This document shows, piece by piece, positions 32,463-40,199 of a stretch of 40,199 bases of DNA (positions within the stretch are counted from its first letter, which is position 1; each line of letters opens with the position of its first letter). The stretch comes from Chromatiales bacterium. Its GTDB lineage: Bacteria; Pseudomonadota; Gammaproteobacteria; Ectothiorhodospirales; Ectothiorhodospiraceae. Both the position numbers and the translations under genes were made by a program. Where the stretch lies: positions 1 through 40,199 of the forward strand of contig JAQVJI010000005.1 in NCBI GenBank assembly GCA_028695255.1, written 5' to 3'. Under the pieces are notes generated by a model. The model had not been told where the DNA came from and made no database searches. It saw only the letters and a program-made list of their open reading frames with translations.

Positions 32463-32696
32463 TCAGCCACCCGTGACCGGCGGGAAGAAGGCCACCTCGT
32501 CGCCGTCCTTGAGCGGATGATCGGGGTCGGCGTATTCCTGATTGACCGCCACCAGCGTGCGTTCCGGCAGTTCGCGCAGACCAGCGATGCGGCGGCGCAA
32601 ATCCGCCACGGTTTGCAGGCCTTCCGTTTCCAGTTGCTCTTCGTCGAGGCCGAGCCGCTCACGCAGGCTGGCGAAATATCGAACGGTAATGGACAT
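32463..32696 (-). CDS. moaD: Molybdopterin synthase sulfur carrier MoaD
   Basis: 77 residues of the ubiquitin-like fold: [32 protein letters not shown] and [14 protein letters not shown], with the terminal Gly-Gly that is adenylated and thiocarboxylated. First gene of the minus-strand moaDE pair, divergent from moaC. Confidence 0.96.
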   Translation of the reverse strand: MSITVRYFASLRERLGLDEEQLETEGLQTVADLRRRIAGLRELPERTLVAVNQEYADPDHPLKDGDEVAFFPPVTGG

Positions 32697-32747
32697 GATG
32701 GACGCGAAACTCCAAGATACGGGCGGAACGGGACAAGATTACAGTTT

Positions 32748-33224
32748 ATGACCACTCTGACGCATTTCAATTCGAAAGGCGAAGCCCACATGGTCGACGT
32801 GGGCGCCAAGGACAACACCCATCGCATAGCCGTCGCCGAGGGCCGCATCGGCATGCGCGCCGCGACCCTCGATCTGATCCGCCAGGGCGGACACAAGAAG
32901 GGCGACGTGCTCGGCATCGCGCGCGTGGCCGGCATCATGGGCGCCAAGCGCACGGCCGACCTGGTCCCGCTCTGCCATCCCATCGCGCTCACGCGCGTGG
33001 AACTCGAACTCGACACCGAGACCGATCCACCGGCGGTGCACTGCCGCGCCACGGCCGAGACACGCGGCCAGACCGGCGTCGAGATGGAGGCGCTGACCGC
33101 CGTCCAGGTGGCGCTGCTGACGGTCTACGACATGTGCAAGGCGGTCGACCGCGGCATGACCATCGAGGGCGTGCGCCTGTTGCGCAAGTCCGGCGGCAAG
33201 TCGGGAGACTGGCAGGCCGACTGA
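32748..33224 (+). CDS. moaC: Cyclic pyranopterin monophosphate synthase MoaC
   Basis: 158 residues from the ATG at 32748; the frame is open further upstream but covers moa[20 protein letters not shown] is the family start; [20 protein letters not shown] and [20 protein letters not shown] carry the active-site residues. With MoaA it converts GTP to cyclic pyranopterin. Divergent arrangement with moaDE over a 51-bp gap means a shared promoter region. moaA and moaB are not in the window. Confidence 0.96.
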   Translation: MTTLTHFNSKGEAHMVDVGAKDNTHRIAVAEGRIGMRAATLDLIRQGGHKKGDVLGIARVAGIMGAKRTADLVPLCHPIALTRVELELDTETDPPAVHCRATAETRGQTGVEMEALTAVQVALLTVYDMCKAVDRGMTIEGVRLLRKSGGKSGDWQAD

Positions 33225-33249
33225 GCCGCCTGCTGTGGCCGAGCCGACC

Positions 33250-34266
33250 ATGAGCGCAACGCACGCGACCGCGGCCACCCGCCCACGGCGCCGTATCGCC
33301 CGCCTCCTGCTGGTCGCGGCGCTGCTGCTGGTGCTGCTGACGATCGGACTGCTGGCGCTGTTCGTCCTGACCTTCGATCCCAACGCCTATCGCGAACGCC
33401 TGGTCCAGACGGTGCACGAACGCACCGGGCGCACGCTCGTCGTCGACCGACCGATCGGCTTCACGCTGTTCCCGCGCCTCGGCATCGAACTCGACGACGT
33501 CCGGCTCGGCAACGCACCGGGCTTCGGTGACGAAGCCTTCGCGCATCTGCGACGTGCCGAGTTGTACGTCGATCTCGTCGCCCTGCTGAAACGGCAGATC
33601 AAGATCGACGCCCTGCACATCGAGGGCCTGTCGATCGATCTGCTGCGCGACGCCGAAGGCCGCGGCAACTGGGAAGACCTGCTGTCGACGTCGCCATCCG
33701 GCGATACGCCGGCACACAGCACGAGCCCGCCGGACTTCGAACTCGGCCAGGTCGACATCGTCGACGCAAGGCTGCGCTGGCGCGACCAGACCAGCGGCGC
33801 CCACTACGAGATCGATCCGTTCGCGCTCGAACTCGACACCCTGCATCCGGGACGCCCGGCCGTGCTCGGCCTCGAACTCACGCTGCACGACCATGTGCAC
33901 GAGTGGACGCTGCCGCTCGCGCTCAAGGCCCGGCTCGCGCTCGAACCGAAAGACGCATCCATCGTGCTCGACGAACTCGCACTCGATACGCCCGGCGGTC
34001 GCATCGAAGGGCACATCGCGATCCGCGATCGGGCACTGCGCTTCGATCTGCGCGCCGCCACGCTCGCTCTCGATCCGCTGCTGCCGCCGTCCGACGATGC
34101 ACCGACGGCGCTGGAGGACGTCACTGTCCCCGACCTGCCGCTGGCGATGCTGCGCGGCCTCGACGTCGCCGGTCGGCTCGGCATCGAACGCCTGCGATTC
34201 AAGGACATGGAAATGATCGACGTCCGGCTCGACGTCGACGAACCCGCCGCAATGGAAGATCGATGA
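33250..34266 (+). CDS. AsmA family protein, unusually short (C-terminal region missing)
   Basis: 338 residues from the ATG at 33250 (a GTG at 33235 is also possible). N-terminal membrane helix (ARLLLVAALLLVLLTIGLLA), then the AsmA pattern FDPNAYRERLVQTVHERTGR, RLGIELDDVRLGNAPGFGDE, HLRRAELYVDLVALLKRQIK and GRGNWEDLL. AsmA proteins are inner-membrane-anchored, periplasmic, repeating-beta-groove proteins tied to lipid transport, and those linked to mutY normally run to about 650-750 residues. This one stops just after the segment LRGLDVAGRLGIERLRF-KDM, where the C-terminal half should begin. The next gene overlaps by 4 bp, leaving no relic. Confidence 0.85.
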   Translation: MSATHATAATRPRRRIARLLLVAALLLVLLTIGLLALFVLTFDPNAYRERLVQTVHERTGRTLVVDRPIGFTLFPRLGIELDDVRLGNAPGFGDEAFAHLRRAELYVDLVALLKRQIKIDALHIEGLSIDLLRDAEGRGNWEDLLSTSPSGDTPAHSTSPPDFELGQVDIVDARLRWRDQTSGAHYEIDPFALELDTLHPGRPAVLGLELTLHDHVHEWTLPLALKARLALEPKDASIVLDELALDTPGGRIEGHIAIRDRALRFDLRAATLALDPLLPPSDDAPTALEDVTVPDLPLAMLRGLDVAGRLGIERLRFKDMEMIDVRLDVDEPAAMEDR

Positions 34267-34838
34267 TGCTGCGCGCGTGCCTGCTCATGTTGCTGTTCGC
34301 CTGCACCGCCGTGGTGGCCGGCGAACCCGACATCGACGTCGATCACGACGGCGTCCGCACCTTCAGCGTGCGCGTCGAGGCCGAAATCCAGACCGGCAAG
34401 ATCGCACTCGATGCGGTCATGCACGACTACGGGCAACTGCACCGCATGTTCCCCCTGGTGCCGAGCAGCCGCGTCCTCGCGCGGCCCGACGCACACTCGG
34501 CGCGCGTGCGCGCCAACCTCAAGGGCTGCGTCCTGTTCGTCTGCCGCGAACTGCGCCACGTGGTCGACGTGCGGCGCCTGCCGAACGGCGACGGCGAGGC
34601 GCGCAGCGTACCGAGTCTGAGCGACTTCGAGTCCGGCGAACTGCACTGGCGCACCGAAGCCCTGTCCGAACATCGCACACGCCTGCACATGGACGGCCGC
34701 ATACGCCCACGCTTCTGGCTGCCGCCGATCATCGGTCCGGCCCTCGTGCGTCACAAGCTGGCGGTCGAGATCGGCAGGACCGTACAACGCCTGGAACAGG
34801 CCGCGCAGGCACTGCCGGCACCGGCGACGGATCACTGA
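34263..34838 (+). CDS. Exported SRPBCC/START-like protein
   Basis: 191 residues with a signal peptide (MLRACLLMLLFACTAVVAG). FSVRVEAEIQTGKIALDAVM, HDYGQLHRMFPLVPSSRVLA and the amphipathic C-terminal helix (VEIGRTVQRLEQAAQ) suggest a helix-grip SRPBCC (polyketide-cyclase/START-like) fold, which binds hydrophobic ligands. It also has LKGCVLFVCRELRH with two Cys. Start overlaps the asmA stop (ATGA), so translation is coupled; mutY follows after 17 bp. A periplasmic lipid-binding partner of AsmA is a reasonable inference. Confidence 0.75.
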   Translation: MMLRACLLMLLFACTAVVAGEPDIDVDHDGVRTFSVRVEAEIQTGKIALDAVMHDYGQLHRMFPLVPSSRVLARPDAHSARVRANLKGCVLFVCRELRHVVDVRRLPNGDGEARSVPSLSDFESGELHWRTEALSEHRTRLHMDGRIRPRFWLPPIIGPALVRHKLAVEIGRTVQRLEQAAQALPAPATDH

Positions 34839-34855
34839 TCACTGATTACCACCAC

Positions 34856-35926
34856 ATGACCGGCTTCGCCAAACGCCTGATCGCCTGGCAGCGCCGCCAC
34901 GGCCGCCACGACCTGCCCTGGCAGCAGGCGCGCACGCCCTATCGCGTGTGGGTGTCGGAGATCATGCTGCAACAGACCCAGGTCGCGACCGTCGTCGGCT
35001 ATTTCGAGCGCTTCATGCAGCGTTTTCCCGACCTGCCGACGCTCGCCGCCGCACCGCTCGACGACGTGCTTGCCCACTGGTCCGGACTCGGCTATTACAG
35101 CCGCGCACGCAACCTGCACCGCGCGGCCCGGATCGTCGCCGAGGACCACGACGGCGAACTGCCGACCGACGTCGACGCCTTGCAGGCACTCCCCGGCATC
35201 GGCCGCTCCACCGCCGCCGCCATCCTCGCGCTCGCCCACGACCGGCGCCATGCGATCCTCGACGGCAACGTCAAGCGCGTGCTCGCGCGCCACGCCGCCA
35301 TCGACGGCTGGACCGGTGCGCCCGCCGTACTGCAAACCCTCTGGACACTCGCCGAACAACGCACGCCCGCGCGCGACGTCGGCATTTACACGCAGGCGAT
35401 CATGGATCTCGGCGCCACCATCTGCACCCGCAGCCGTCCGGCCTGCGAAGACTGCCCCGTCAACGACGATTGCGCAGCGCTCGCGACCGACCGCGTACAC
35501 GCGCTGCCCACCCCGCGCCCACGCCGCGCAGTGCCGCTCAAACGCACGCACATGCTGCTGATCCGCAGCGACGATCGCGTGCTGCTGCTGCGCCGTCCGC
35601 CCGCCGGACTGTGGGGCGGACTGTGGGGCCTGCCCGAGGCGGAGGACACCGAAAACGCCGTCGAGCAATGCCGTGCACTGACCGGCAGACCACCGGCCCG
35701 CATCGCTGCCTGGCCGGCCTTCACGCACGTCTTCACCCACTTCCGGCTCGAAATCACGCCGCTGCTGCTCGACGCCGACACCCGCAATACCCGCGCCGAT
35801 CGCGTGATGGATACGACCGACCGCGTCTGGTATAAAACCGGTTCCACTCCACCCGGCGGCCTCGCCGCCCCCGTGACCCGGCTGCTCGCGCGGCTGACCC
35901 AGACAGAGGAAGAGATACGACGATGA
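34856..35926 (+). CDS. mutY: Adenine DNA glycosylase MutY
   Basis: 356 residues. Catalytic Glu35 ([11 protein letters not shown]), helix-hairpin-helix [13 protein letters not shown], catalytic Asp136 ([12 protein letters not shown]) and a [4Fe-4S] site Cys190-x6-Cys197-x2-Cys200-x5-Cys206. The C-terminal NUDIX-like domain (about 225-345: [20 protein letters not shown]) recognises 8-oxoG. It removes adenine mispaired with 8-oxoguanine. Overlaps yggX by 4 bp, the standard gammaproteobacterial arrangement. Confidence 0.97.
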   Translation: MTGFAKRLIAWQRRHGRHDLPWQQARTPYRVWVSEIMLQQTQVATVVGYFERFMQRFPDLPTLAAAPLDDVLAHWSGLGYYSRARNLHRAARIVAEDHDGELPTDVDALQALPGIGRSTAAAILALAHDRRHAILDGNVKRVLARHAAIDGWTGAPAVLQTLWTLAEQRTPARDVGIYTQAIMDLGATICTRSRPACEDCPVNDDCAALATDRVHALPTPRPRRAVPLKRTHMLLIRSDDRVLLLRRPPAGLWGGLWGLPEAEDTENAVEQCRALTGRPPARIAAWPAFTHVFTHFRLEITPLLLDADTRNTRADRVMDTTDRVWYKTGSTPPGGLAAPVTRLLARLTQTEEEIRR

Positions 35927-36195
35927 CCCGCATGGTGAAATGCGTTCTGCTCGGCACCGAGGCCGAAGGCCTGGAGCGTCAACCCTACCCCGGCGAACTC
36001 GGCAAACGCATCCTGGAGAACGTCTCCAAGGAAGCGTGGCAACGCTGGCTGCGCCAGCAGACGATGCTCATCAACGAATACCGCCTGACCCCGGTCGACC
36101 CGAAGGCACGCAAGTTCCTGGAAGAGGAAATGGAAAAGTTCTTCTTCAGCGGTGGCTCCACCGCGCCGCAGGGCTTCGTCCCGCCGAAGTCCTGA
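35923..36195 (+). CDS. yggX: Fe(2+)-trafficking protein YggX
   Basis: 90 residues. [40 protein letters not shown] and [15 protein letters not shown] match YggX throughout, including the conserved Cys7. It protects iron-sulfur clusters from oxidative damage and is thought to handle labile iron. Translationally coupled to mutY, whose own Fe-S cluster makes the pairing sensible. Confidence 0.97.
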   Translation: MTRMVKCVLLGTEAEGLERQPYPGELGKRILENVSKEAWQRWLRQQTMLINEYRLTPVDPKARKFLEEEMEKFFFSGGSTAPQGFVPPKS

Positions 36196-36228
36196 CGCCA
36201 CAAAACAACACGCCCCGGCAAACGCCGC

Positions 36229-36257
36229 TTGACGCCGGGGCGCGGCATCGCTTTAAT
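36229..36257 (+). promoter_or_regulatory. Promoter of tRNA-Phe
   Basis: TTGACG (36229-36234) and TTTAAT (36252-36257) are 17 bp apart and followed by a GC-rich discriminator (CGCCCC), the kind found in stringently controlled stable-RNA promoters. Predicted start near 36265, about 27 nt before the tRNA. Confidence 0.75.
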
Positions 36258-36291
36258 ATCGCCCCTTCGCGCCCGACCGGCGCAGCCAGAC

Positions 36292-36367
36292 GGCCAGGTA
36301 GCTCAGTTGGTAGAGCAGGGGATTGAAAATCCCCGTGTCGGCGGTTCGATTCCGTCCCTGGCCACCA
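36292..36367 (+). tRNA. tRNA-Phe (anticodon GAA)
   Basis: 76 nt with a 7-bp acceptor stem (GGCCAGG/CCTGGCC), D-arm GCTC-AGTTGGTA-GAGC, anticodon stem GGGGA/TCCCC around TTGAAAA with GAA at 36325-36327, T-arm with GGTTCGATTCC and encoded CCA. Own promoter and terminator. Confidence 0.98.
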
Positions 36368-36374
36368 CACATCG

Positions 36375-36404
36375 ACGCCCAACCGATCCCGGTTGGGCGT
36401 TTTT
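36375..36404 (+). terminator. Terminator after tRNA-Phe
   Basis: ACGCCCAACC (36375-36384) pairs with GGTTGGGCGT (36391-36400) around GATCCC and is followed by a T-rich tract ending TTTTTC. Confidence 0.9.
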
Positions 36405-36442
36405 CTTTGCGGATTCCGTGTGCCGCGCATGGCATGCAACAG

Positions 36443-37153
36443 TCATCCGAACCCGAACCGCCGACGGACGCGACGCCCTAGCCCGACGACCCGGCTCAGT
36501 GTCGACACCAGTCCCGACGGCAGGCGGAGACCTCGGATCATGCGCACCAGCCTGAACTGACGAATTTTCTGTTTCACGCCGTTCGGTCCCACGGTGCAGT
36601 TGGCGTGATAGATGGACATGCGCGCGGGCGGCGGCCATCCGTGACTCCGCGCCGCGAATTCGTCGGGCAGGAGTTCCCAGTTGATCGCCGCGCCCTCCCG
36701 CAGCATCTCGTTGACGATCGCCTGTTCGTTCCTGTCGGGTTCGTGCACCAGACGCGTACCCAGATCCTCGAAGAAACCCCGCACTTCGTCGCAGCAGCGC
36801 ATGAGCATGAATCCCGTGTTCACCTCGCGGCCGGTGGCGTGTTCCCGCTGGAAAAAGACATGGGTCGCTCCGGCATGCGCGACGACGTCTTCGAGCGCCC
36901 GGGGTGCCCGCTCGAAGAACAGGATGTCCACGTCTGACCACAGGATCCATGATCCGTCGTTGTCGCGGATCGACCGAATCAGGCTTGCGATCTTGTCGCG
37001 AATGCACTGGAGGAAATCGACGCCCAGGAAATCGCCGCAGCCTGCGATTTGCAGCGGCAAGGCCACCAATTCGAGATCACTTGGCAGCGATGGCAGAAAC
37101 CAGTCACGCAGGAGCACCTCGTGACTCGGGGTGTAGACGCAATACAGCTTCAT
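36443..37153 (-). CDS. Nucleotide-diphospho-sugar-transferase-like glycosyltransferase
   Basis: 236 residues from the ATG at 37153 (GGGAG RBS; MKLYCVYTPSHEVLLRDWFL). A GT-A-type fold is suggested by IRDKIASLIRSI, the D-x-D motif in WILWSDVDILFF (metal-NDP-sugar binding), TGREVNTGFMLMRC and NEQAIVNEML. It resembles the nucleotide-diphospho-sugar transferase domain group whose members act on polysaccharides or proteins. A basic C-terminal tail (GLGRRVRRRFGFG) could contact membrane or RNA. No signal peptide. The region upstream shows no partner gene; acceptor unknown. Confidence 0.75.
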   Translation of the reverse strand: MKLYCVYTPSHEVLLRDWFLPSLPSDLELVALPLQIAGCGDFLGVDFLQCIRDKIASLIRSIRDNDGSWILWSDVDILFFERAPRALEDVVAHAGATHVFFQREHATGREVNTGFMLMRCCDEVRGFFEDLGTRLVHEPDRNEQAIVNEMLREGAAINWELLPDEFAARSHGWPPPARMSIYHANCTVGPNGVKQKIRQFRLVRMIRGLRLPSGLVSTLSRVVGLGRRVRRRFGFG

Positions 37154-37453
37154 CGTGGTGTGACTCCCAATATCCGTAACGGGTTTGTCATGGTCTCTGT
37201 CCCTGGCCGGCTTCGCACCACACTCGTCGCATCTCGCGCCGAACTCGTTTCGAGGTCGTGCGCGCATCCGGCGGCAAGGAGGCGACGCCGGCCAGTTGGG
37301 AACCTGGTAAACCGGCACTCAAGCCGGGCCTCGATCTGGTCGGCTAGACGACGTTCCTCACCCGCCCGCGCCAACAAAGAACCCCGCCACAGGGGCGGGG
37401 TTCTTTGTTGGCGCGGGCCTTATCGAGCCAGGGACATTATGACACCGCGCCAG
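37154..37453. other. Intergenic region with a perfect 25-bp hairpin
   Basis: 300 bp without a supported gene. 37364-37388 and 37394-37418 are exact inverted copies of 25 bp around a 5-nt loop. On the minus strand it stands 36 bp after the stop of the membrane-protein gene and contains TTCTTTGTT within the arm, so it probably works as a terminator. The rest (37154-37363) holds only the glycosyltransferase RBS and nothing else I can name. Confidence 0.6.
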
Positions 37454-38224
37454 TCACGGGCGGGGGTGAAACGCACCACTCACCAGCAGTCTGCCCGCCC
37501 ACCACATCACGCCGATCACCAGCAGCGGCAGGATCAGGGTCTGCATCAGGAACACCACGGCCAGACGGATGGTGCTTTCGACGATGCGGGCGGCGTACTG
37601 CTTCAGGTCGTCGATGTTCTTCTGGAATTCCCACCAGCGATTCTGCTCCCCTTCGAGCGTGCGCAGCGTGGCCGCCGAACCTTCGATCGCCTGCTGGCTG
37701 CTGTGATAGTCCTCGGCCATGAACTGGCGATAGGTCAGGTCGCTCGTGAGCGCCGCGACCGGCATGATGAAGCGCACCAGCAGCAGGGCGATCACGATGC
37801 GCGACAACCCGATCGGCGGCGTTCGTCCGCGCAGATGGACCACCGCCCACCCGACGGCCGTCACGGTCAGCAGCGCGGACATGACCCAGGACGCGCCGAT
37901 TTTCATCAACAGCAACTGCACGCCGAAGGCGATGCTCGCCGCCAGCATCAGGCTGGAGAACTGTTCGATGAGGTCGTTGATCGGAGCCAGCACCTGCCCC
38001 GGCGTCAGCGTGACGCCGACGAACATGCTCGCCTGCACCTCGGTGCCGGCCACGACCGACACGGCGGCATTGAGCGTACGCGCGGTCGCGAAGCTGATGG
38101 CCGCGCGCTTGAGCCCGGCCTCCGCCTGTTCGGTCGCCAGTCGATCCAACGGTTCCATCCACGCAACAGCAGCGAAAATCACCAACAACAGCGGCACGAG
38201 GCCGCGTCCGAGAAGGCGTTTCAT
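37454..38224 (-). CDS. Membrane protein of unknown function
   Basis: 256 residues, no family named. N-terminal hydrophobic segment (LVPLLLVIFAAVAWM), a soluble part (TARTLNAAVSVVAGTEVQAS), then hydrophobic segments near 88-110, 115-130, 145-160 and 222-245, and a central coiled coil (about 170-215: SSQQAIEGSAATLRTLEGEQ). TLTPGQVLAPINDLIEQFSS looks conserved in character and could be a channel or transporter-associated loop. Probably an inner-membrane protein with periplasmic loop. Monocistronic, terminated by the 25-bp hairpin. Confidence 0.7.
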   Translation of the reverse strand: MKRLLGRGLVPLLLVIFAAVAWMEPLDRLATEQAEAGLKRAAISFATARTLNAAVSVVAGTEVQASMFVGVTLTPGQVLAPINDLIEQFSSLMLAASIAFGVQLLLMKIGASWVMSALLTVTAVGWAVVHLRGRTPPIGLSRIVIALLLVRFIMPVAALTSDLTYRQFMAEDYHSSQQAIEGSAATLRTLEGEQNRWWEFQKNIDDLKQYAARIVESTIRLAVVFLMQTLILPLLVIGVMWWAGRLLVSGAFHPRP

Positions 38225-38306
38225 ATCGATATCCTCTCCGTACGAAAGACGCGAACCGGATCATGCTCGCAACCTCGCACCGCGCCCATCGGTCGGCACA
38301 AGGAAG

Positions 38307-40199
38307 TCATGGCCGCGCTTCGCACCAGTTCCGCCACATCTCGCGCCAGGCCGCTTCGAGGTCGCGCGCGAAGGCCGCACCATCGCACAGCGGTGATGCG
38401 GCCATGCGTTCGCGCAGGGTGTTGCGCAGCTCGGTGCGGCGTTCGCGGTCGCGGGCGAGCGCGGTCGCGAGTTCGACGAATGCATCGGCATTCGGTGCGA
38501 TCAATTCGGGAAACCCGGCGTTGGTGAGATGGCTGACCGAGTGGCGTGCGCAGAAGCGATCGCCGTCGCCGCGCGTGATGACGGGCACGCCCATCCACAG
38601 CGCCTCCAGCGTGGTGAGACCGCCGGCGTAGGGAAAGGTATCGAGCGCGACGTCGACGCGCGCATAGGCGGCGAGCAGTTCGGCGTGCGGCGCCTTGCCT
38701 TCGAGGATCAGGCGTTCGGGCGCGAGACCGGCGTCCTCGAACAGACGTCGCAACCAGGCCTGGCGGTCCGGGTTGTCGCCGCCGGCGTACTTGATGAGCA
38801 GGCGCGAACCCGGCACGGCGTCGAGCACGCGCGTCCACAACGCGGCGACCTCGGGGTTGATCTTGATGAGGTTGTTGAAGCTGCCGAAGGTGATGCGGCC
38901 CTCCTGCTCTTCGGGCGGCGGCGCGACGGGCGGCGCGTAGTCGGGCGCCTGATAGCAGATGTAGTCGTTCGGCAGGCGCATGATGCGCTCGGTGTACAGC
39001 GCCTCGCTGCCGGGCGGAACGTGCCAGCGGTCGGCGATCAGCCAGTCCATGGTCGACAGGCCGGTGGTGCCGACGTAGCCGGCCCAGGTCGCCTGCACGG
39101 GTGCGGCGCGCATGGCGAACACCGGCAGGCGGTTGCCGTCGGTGTGACCCGAGAGATCGAGCAATACGTCGACGCGGTCGGCGCGGATGCGCTCGGCGAG
39201 TTGCGCGTGATCGAGGTCGGCCACGTCGTGCCAGACATCGCAGGCGGCGCGCAGACGTTCGGTGTATTCATCGGGCTTGCCGCGGCTCGACCAGGCGACG
39301 ATGCGCAGGCGTTCGCGGTCGAGATGCGGCAGCACGCCGGCGAGGAAGAAACCCACCGGGTGGCGACCGAGATCGGCCGAGACGAGGCCGACCGTCAGCG
39401 GACGTTCGGGATCGCGATCGACGTCGTCGAATGGCCGGCGATGCGATGTCCAGACGGGTTCGAATACGTCGGCCCAGGCACGGTGCGCGTCGAGGATCGT
39501 CTGCGCCGTCTGCCGCGGGTCGCTTTGCAGCGCATACAGATAATTGCCATGTTGCGGCAGCCGTTCGTGGTCGCAGGCGATGGCCTGCCGATAGGCCGCG
39601 AGCCCCGCCTCGCGCCGGCCGAGATCGGTCTCGACGCTGCCGAGGTTGTACCAGGCCGCCGCGTGTCGCGGATCGAGTTCGACCACGCGCCGGAACAGTG
39701 TCGCCACCTCCTGCGACACGCCGCGCGCGTTGAGCAGACAGCCCAGATTCCAGTGCGCGTCGGCGTGTCGCGGATCGACGGCAATGGCCTTTCGATAACT
39801 CGCCTCGGCACCGACGTCATCGTCCTTGCGGCGCAACGCGTTGCCGAGATTGTTGTGCGCGTCGGCGAATTCCGGTGCAAGTTCGAGCGCGGTGTCCAGG
39901 TGTTCGATCGCCGCATCGAGCGCGTCGACGGCCAGTTCGCACACCGCCAGGTTGTTGAGCACCGCCGGATGGCGCGGATTGCGGACCAGCGCCTGACGGA
40001 AGGCGTCGATGGCTTCTTCGATCCGTCCCGCGTCGCGCAGCGTGTTGCCGAGGTTGTACCAGGCGTCGAGAAAATCCGGCTGGATCGCCAGTGCGCGGCG
40101 ATAGCTCGCCTCCGCCTCCACGCGCCGGCCGAGCGCCTTGAGCGCATTGCCGAGATTGCTGTGGGCAACCGCAAGGCCCGGCGCGAGCGCGAGCACGCG
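38307..40199 (-). CDS. TPR / O-GlcNAc-transferase-like (GT41) protein, 5' end outside window
   Basis: 631 codons are visible, still open at base 40199. The first part (about 1-225 of the visible frame) is a series of 34-residue TPRs (NLGNALKALGRRVEAEASYR type). After a linker comes the GT41 catalytic region: RPLTVGLVSADLGRHPVGFF, DVLLDLSGHTDGNRLPVFAM, QATWAGYVGTTGL, FGSFNNLIKINPEV, then DVALDTFPYAGGLTTLEALW and HLTNAGFPELIA. These are the residues used by SPINDLY/OGT-type enzymes to bind UDP-GlcNAc or GDP-fucose. Probable cytoplasmic protein O-glycosyltransferase; in several bacteria such enzymes modify flagellins or adhesins. The true start lies upstream. Confidence 0.88.
   Translation of the reverse strand, partial: RVLALAPGLAVAHSNLGNALKALGRRVEAEASYRRALAIQPDFLDAWYNLGNTLRDAGRIEEAIDAFRQALVRNPRHPAVLNNLAVCELAVDALDAAIEHLDTALELAPEFADAHNNLGNALRRKDDDVGAEASYRKAIAVDPRHADAHWNLGCLLNARGVSQEVATLFRRVVELDPRHAAAWYNLGSVETDLGRREAGLAAYRQAIACDHERLPQHGNYLYALQSDPRQTAQTILDAHRAWADVFEPVWTSHRRPFDDVDRDPERPLTVGLVSADLGRHPVGFFLAGVLPHLDRERLRIVAWSSRGKPDEYTERLRAACDVWHDVADLDHAQLAERIRADRVDVLLDLSGHTDGNRLPVFAMRAAPVQATWAGYVGTTGLSTMDWLIADRWHVPPGSEALYTERIMRLPNDYICYQAPDYAPPVAPPPEEQEGRITFGSFNNLIKINPEVAALWTRVLDAVPGSRLLIKYAGGDNPDRQAWLRRLFEDAGLAPERLILEGKAPHAELLAAYARVDVALDTFPYAGGLTTLEALWMGVPVITRGDGDRFCARHSVSHLTNAGFPELIAPNADAFVELATALARDRERRTELRNTLRERMAASPLCDGAAFARDLEAAWREMWRNWCEARP

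Noticed and set aside
37150-37377. 75-codon minus-strand ORF upstream of the glycosyltransferase
   Set aside because: Overlaps the 25-bp hairpin, lacks an RBS and shows no family features.

Overview
The window is about 40 kb of GC-rich bacterial chromosome, densely packed and almost entirely made of housekeeping genes. The gene set (HemW, RdgB, RNase PH, RimO, Rof, DUF2835, YggX, MutY, Slt70-type transglycosylase, a trimeric-type porin, RluE, XNI-like exonuclease) points to a gammaproteobacterium. Sucrose synthase, an LDH-like malate dehydrogenase and GTAGGAGC-type REP sequences fit a Chromatiales/Ectothiorhodospiraceae-like lineage better than an enteric one. That placement is an inference; no rRNA is present to settle it.

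Layout. 1-2641 (minus strand): a MarR-led operon with an FN3-like membrane-anchored protein, an M20 carbamoylase-type amidohydrolase and a cysteine hydrolase cut by the window edge. A perfect 7-bp inverted repeat separates it from the divergent sucrose synthase gene (2716-5094). 5108-8134: a PhnD-PAS-PAS-GAF-HD-GYP receptor. 8240-8395: a small element made of five successive perfect hairpins. 8487-12395: SYLF lipid-binding protein, a short Hsp20, Lon, and a small cysteine-cluster protein. 12434-12522: a REP pair (REPIN). 12537-21840 (all minus): DUF1640-like protein, porin, Slt, RluE, exonuclease, malate dehydrogenase, malic enzyme, thermonuclease, ribosomal protein L31. 22447-28927: RimO, Rof, HemW, RdgB, RNase PH, YicC and DUF2835, with an unrelated EF-hand protein gene inserted on the opposite strand between hemW and rdgB. 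29020-31945: a proteostasis block (Hsp20, CbpA/DnaJ, DegQ/MucD-type protease) with readable sigma-32-like and sigma-E-like promoters. 32024-33224: divergent moaED and moaC. 33250-36195: asmA (short), a START-like protein, mutY and yggX. 36292-36367: tRNA-Phe with promoter and terminator. 36443-40199: a small nucleotide-sugar-transferase-like gene, a membrane protein and the 3' part of a TPR/O-GlcNAc-transferase-like gene.

How it works together. Two protein quality-control groups (Hsp20-Lon; Hsp20-CbpA-DegQ) lie about 17 kb apart. Malic enzyme and malate dehydrogenase form a C4 node. moaC/D/E supply the molybdopterin synthase steps. mutY-yggX is the usual oxidative-damage pair. The most unusual items are the five-hairpin element, the rpmE terminator that lies inside the start of the downstream thermonuclease reading frame, the EF-hand insertion in the rph-rdgB-hemW block, the shortened AsmA, and the MarR-type operator between amidohydrolase genes and sucrose synthase. 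I see no CRISPR array, prophage, complete insertion sequence or recognisable new defence system.
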